NCBI GenBank assembly: GCA_051453625.1
Contig: JBOZIK010000001.1
Location: forward strand, 107,646,845-107,682,730
Reading direction: 5' to 3'
From: Welwitschia mirabilis
Taxonomy: Eukaryota; Gnetophyta; Gnetopsida; Welwitschiales
Length of the DNA stretch: 35,886 bases
The translations under genes and the position numbers were made by a program. Under the pieces are notes generated by a model. It made no database searches. It had not been told where the DNA came from and worked only from the letters and a program-made list of their open reading frames with translations. This document shows positions 33,171-35,886 of the stretch, piece after piece (position 1 is the stretch's first letter; the number at the start of each line of letters is the position of its first letter).

Positions 33171-33930
33171 TGGATAATGGACTTTGATAATTCTTTAATC
33201 ATTATATCAGCCTCAATGTTTTGCAAGAAGTTATCTTTATAAATGTAAAGTATTCAGAATTGTTTAGAATGCTATAAATTATCATGGAGATTAAGTGTTA
33301 TCATTCTTTTCATCTTAACTCTATATTATCATGGAAATTAAGCATTTATCTATCCATTTACCTGAAAAACTACTCAAAATACCTTATCAAATATGTGTAA
33401 GTTAGTAGTATAACANNNNNNNNNNNNNNNNNNNNNNNNNNNNNNNNNNNNNNNNNNNNNNNNNNNNNNNNNNNNNNNNNNNNNNNNNNNNNCCACTTAG
33501 CCTTGTCAATCCCTAATAAAACTAGGCAGTAAATCATGTTTATGAGCTAACTTATTAAACAATAAATAGTTAGAATACTTAAGTAAATCATCTTAGAAAG
33601 ATTTTTAAAATTTAAGAGAGATACATACTAAATTATTAAAAAAACAAAAAAACTAAATCATTTTACTTGCCAAAAGCTCAGCTAGTTGGTCATATGGATC
33701 ATCGTCCAGATAATGGAGTGGATTACAGGCTAANNNNNNNNNNNNNNNNNNNNNNNNNNNNNNNNNNNNNNNNNNNNNNNNNNNNNNNNNNNNNNNNNNN
33801 NNNNNNNNNNNNNNNNNNNNNNNNNNNNNNNNNNNNNNNNNNNNNNNNNNNNNNNNNNNNNNNNNNNNNNNNNNNNNNNNNNNNNNNNNNNNNNNNNNNN
33901 NNNNNNNNNNNNNNTAGTACATCATTCTAG
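33171..33930 (-). other. Spacer of A2 with two gaps
   Basis: No coding signal. 33661-33733 carries ATGGATCATCGTCCAGATAA (the palindromic motif) and corresponds to 13990-14050 of element A in reverse. Frames running through the N tracts are meaningless. Confidence 0.55.
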
Positions 33931-35886
33931 AAAAATAAAGTGTCTATATCATATAAAAACAGAGTTTTTAGTACAAAAACTATATATAAGAGGAGATATA
34001 AAATAATAATACAAAATAACTCCCCTCATCTATGCATGATGAATTGTGGCTTATAAGTTGGCTCAAGTTTAGGGGAGAAGAAGAAGAATGCTCAGGATCT
34101 ATAGGGAAATGGATGTCTAAAGATGTAGAGATGGATCTGGCCATTTCATCATCTTAGATACATACAGCCTGAAGAATATTTATAGTCACAATCTACTAAA
34201 TGAAAATAACATACTAACACATGTCAACCATCTGGTCCTTGATGTGCTGTACTCTCCTCTTAATAGATAGGATCCTCTACTTAAATGTTTGTTATCTACA
34301 ATCAAGAGTCTGTGTCATCCGGTCAAGATCCTAGATCCTCTAATCACGTGTATGAATACCTCTATCTATGAAAGCTCTAATATTCTTGGTGGTATCAGTT
34401 AAAAGAGCCTGAATCTACTCAAAAATATCTTCAACCATAGTCTCTATATCTAAGGTCTCTCTGCCTTTCTTAGAACCTATATACCCATGTCTTATAAATA
34501 GTGAACAGATGTATGAATGTGTGATAAATGTTTCTCACCTATGGGCTCTAGTATCTCAAACCATCTAAAGAGTGCTAAGAAGAGGCATGGATAACTAACT
34601 GTCTAAAGGTGTCATGCCTCTATCATAGATCTGAGTCTCCTCCAGGTGAATGTACGTAGGTCCATCTACTTCCCTTGTCTAAAAGCTACCAAAATCTATA
34701 AATTTATCACCATGGTGTAACTTTTATGAAAACATGGGCTGATGTTATAAATTAATCCTCTGTGCAATACTCTATATGCTAGATCAGCTGAGTGATATTT
34801 ACCCCTCTTCGATTAGTAGTTGAATCAGCTGATATAGCTAAAATAGCATTCTAGGCTTGACGCTCCTCAGTCCCACCACATGAGTGAATGTGCATGCTCC
34901 CCAACCCACTAATATTTGTGATGATTGTAATATAGGATGGGAGAATGATAATCTTGTGGTCCTATATGAATGCCATAATCATATCTTATAGCTAACCATG
35001 AGCATCTAGTCATCTCTCTATGTGCATGGTGTCATAAAATTCCCTTGTCTCTGACATGTAATATGACCCATGCACATCTATAATCCATTGAAACTATAAG
35101 TCAATCAATCTCTAGTTAACATTTGACTTGACATGGCTCATAAAATCACCAAAATAATGCTCAACGCAAAAGCTAGCTATCTGAATAGTCAAGGAGCATT
35201 CATGTCGAGGTGGCAGGTGTGCAGGCTTTGCATGCTTGATCTCTAGCTCTACTAGAGAGGCTACCTCCTAATTTACTACCTTATCCTCAGCCTCATCCTA
35301 TCTATCTCTACATGCATGGGGCCTACTCAATTGAAAACACAGAAAATCATCATGCAATAATAGAAATACATGTCAAAAACATCGCATGGATGTATAATCA
35401 TGACCCTTAAAATCGATAAAAAACTATGAAAAATATTGAAAATATGTCCTATCCCTTATAAAAGTTGTAATGCATCCCAACTTGACTAAATATGAGAGAA
35501 AAAATGAGAAAAATACAAGAAATTCAAAAACTATATTTTTAGTGGGCCCCACATTAAGTGAAAATTCGAAGTGCTCAGATAAAAAGTCTAATCTAGCAAA
35601 GTCGTAGAACACATCAAACTGATCAATTTTTCTTAAAGAGAAGATAAGTGTGAAATGTGGAAATTTAAAATACTCATAAAATGTAAAAATGTTTATAACT
35701 CAAAAAATACACAGTAAAATTCAAATCCATAAGTCCCGAAATGAAAAGAAACTAAGAAATAAACATGAAAACTACATATCAAAAGGATGAAAAACAAGAG
35801 AAAAAAGTAAAAAATAGGAGGAGAGAGAAACATACCTCATTTTTGCAAATTTACTAAAATCTTATTAATCTAGATACGAAATCTAG
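33931..35886 (-). pseudogene. 3' accessory ORF region of A2
   Basis: Reverse-strand homologue of 11969-13690. The minus strand reads KIIILPSYITIITN (about 34930-34975) and AISADSTTNRRGVNITQLI (about 34800-34855), with stops between. The equivalent of the 12050-12440 region of element A (for example GGACATATTTTCA at 35442 and ATGTAGTTTTCATG at 35768) is also present, so homology runs to the window edge. Function unknown. Confidence 0.6.

Larger units (their letters stand above)
32486..35886 (-). mobile_element. Element A2: 3' part of a second Athila-like element
   Basis: In the order minus-strand 3' ORF, spacer, LTR, this is the same family as element A in the opposite orientation. It enters from the right edge of the window, so gag and pol are outside. 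Two gaps, 33416-33492 (77 N) and 33734-33914 (181 N), interrupt the spacer. Confidence 0.75.

Noticed and set aside
33653-33930. Frames crossing the 181-N gap.
   Set aside because: Most codons are N; the readable part is the A2 spacer.

Overview
This window is AT-rich plant nuclear DNA that is almost entirely decayed retrotransposon. I found no intact gene. The plant origin rests on two kinds of evidence. First, there are Ty3/gypsy retroelements of the plant Athila and Tat types. Second, there are fragments of two host genes, a DnaJ/Hsp40 gene and a SCO1-type cytochrome c oxidase assembly gene. Coding remnants carry many stops and small frameshifts, consistent with long-term 5-methylcytosine deamination. 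No prokaryotic, organellar, rRNA, tRNA or CRISPR feature was recognised.

Layout, left to right. 1-2640: non-coding sequence holding, on the minus strand, a broken first exon of a DnaJ gene (2288-2450) and a 31-codon orphan coding-like stretch (1750-1842). 2640-3045: a patch of short inverted and direct repeats, possibly a DNA-transposon relic, that interrupts the next element. 3050-15476 (+): a degenerate Athila-like element (A) with a truncated 5' LTR, possible primer-binding site, leader, gag with a zinc knuckle, protease, reverse transcriptase, RNase H, integrase, a long spacer, a 3' accessory ORF and a 3' LTR ending TGTAACA. 15477-22800: no recognisable gene; several minor tandem repeats, one TATA-like box on the minus strand and a perfect 11-bp hairpin. 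22810-27080 (-): a Tat-lineage pol (B) with protease, RT, RNase H, a second (archaeal-type) RNase H and integrase. 27131-27946 and 31701-32481: a direct repeat of about 800 bp. Between its copies lie a SCO1-like pseudogene (28318-28748, +), an AT-rich array, a (GT)n microsatellite and a recent 80-bp duplication. 32486-35886 (-): the 3' LTR and 3' ORF region of a second copy of element A (A2), in opposite orientation and running off the right edge. It interrupts the second copy of the ~800-bp repeat.

The most useful observations are these. (1) The SCO1-like and DnaJ fragments are host-gene 5' pieces that both end at a GT splice donor, so they look like DNA-level copies rather than processed retrocopies. 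(2) The three gaps of exactly 100 N each have a left flank repeated at the start of the right flank. They look like unmerged contig overlaps, and the apparent RT duplication in element A is probably one of them. (3) A TCATCTAGATGA-like palindromic motif recurs in the untranslated parts of both copies of element A.
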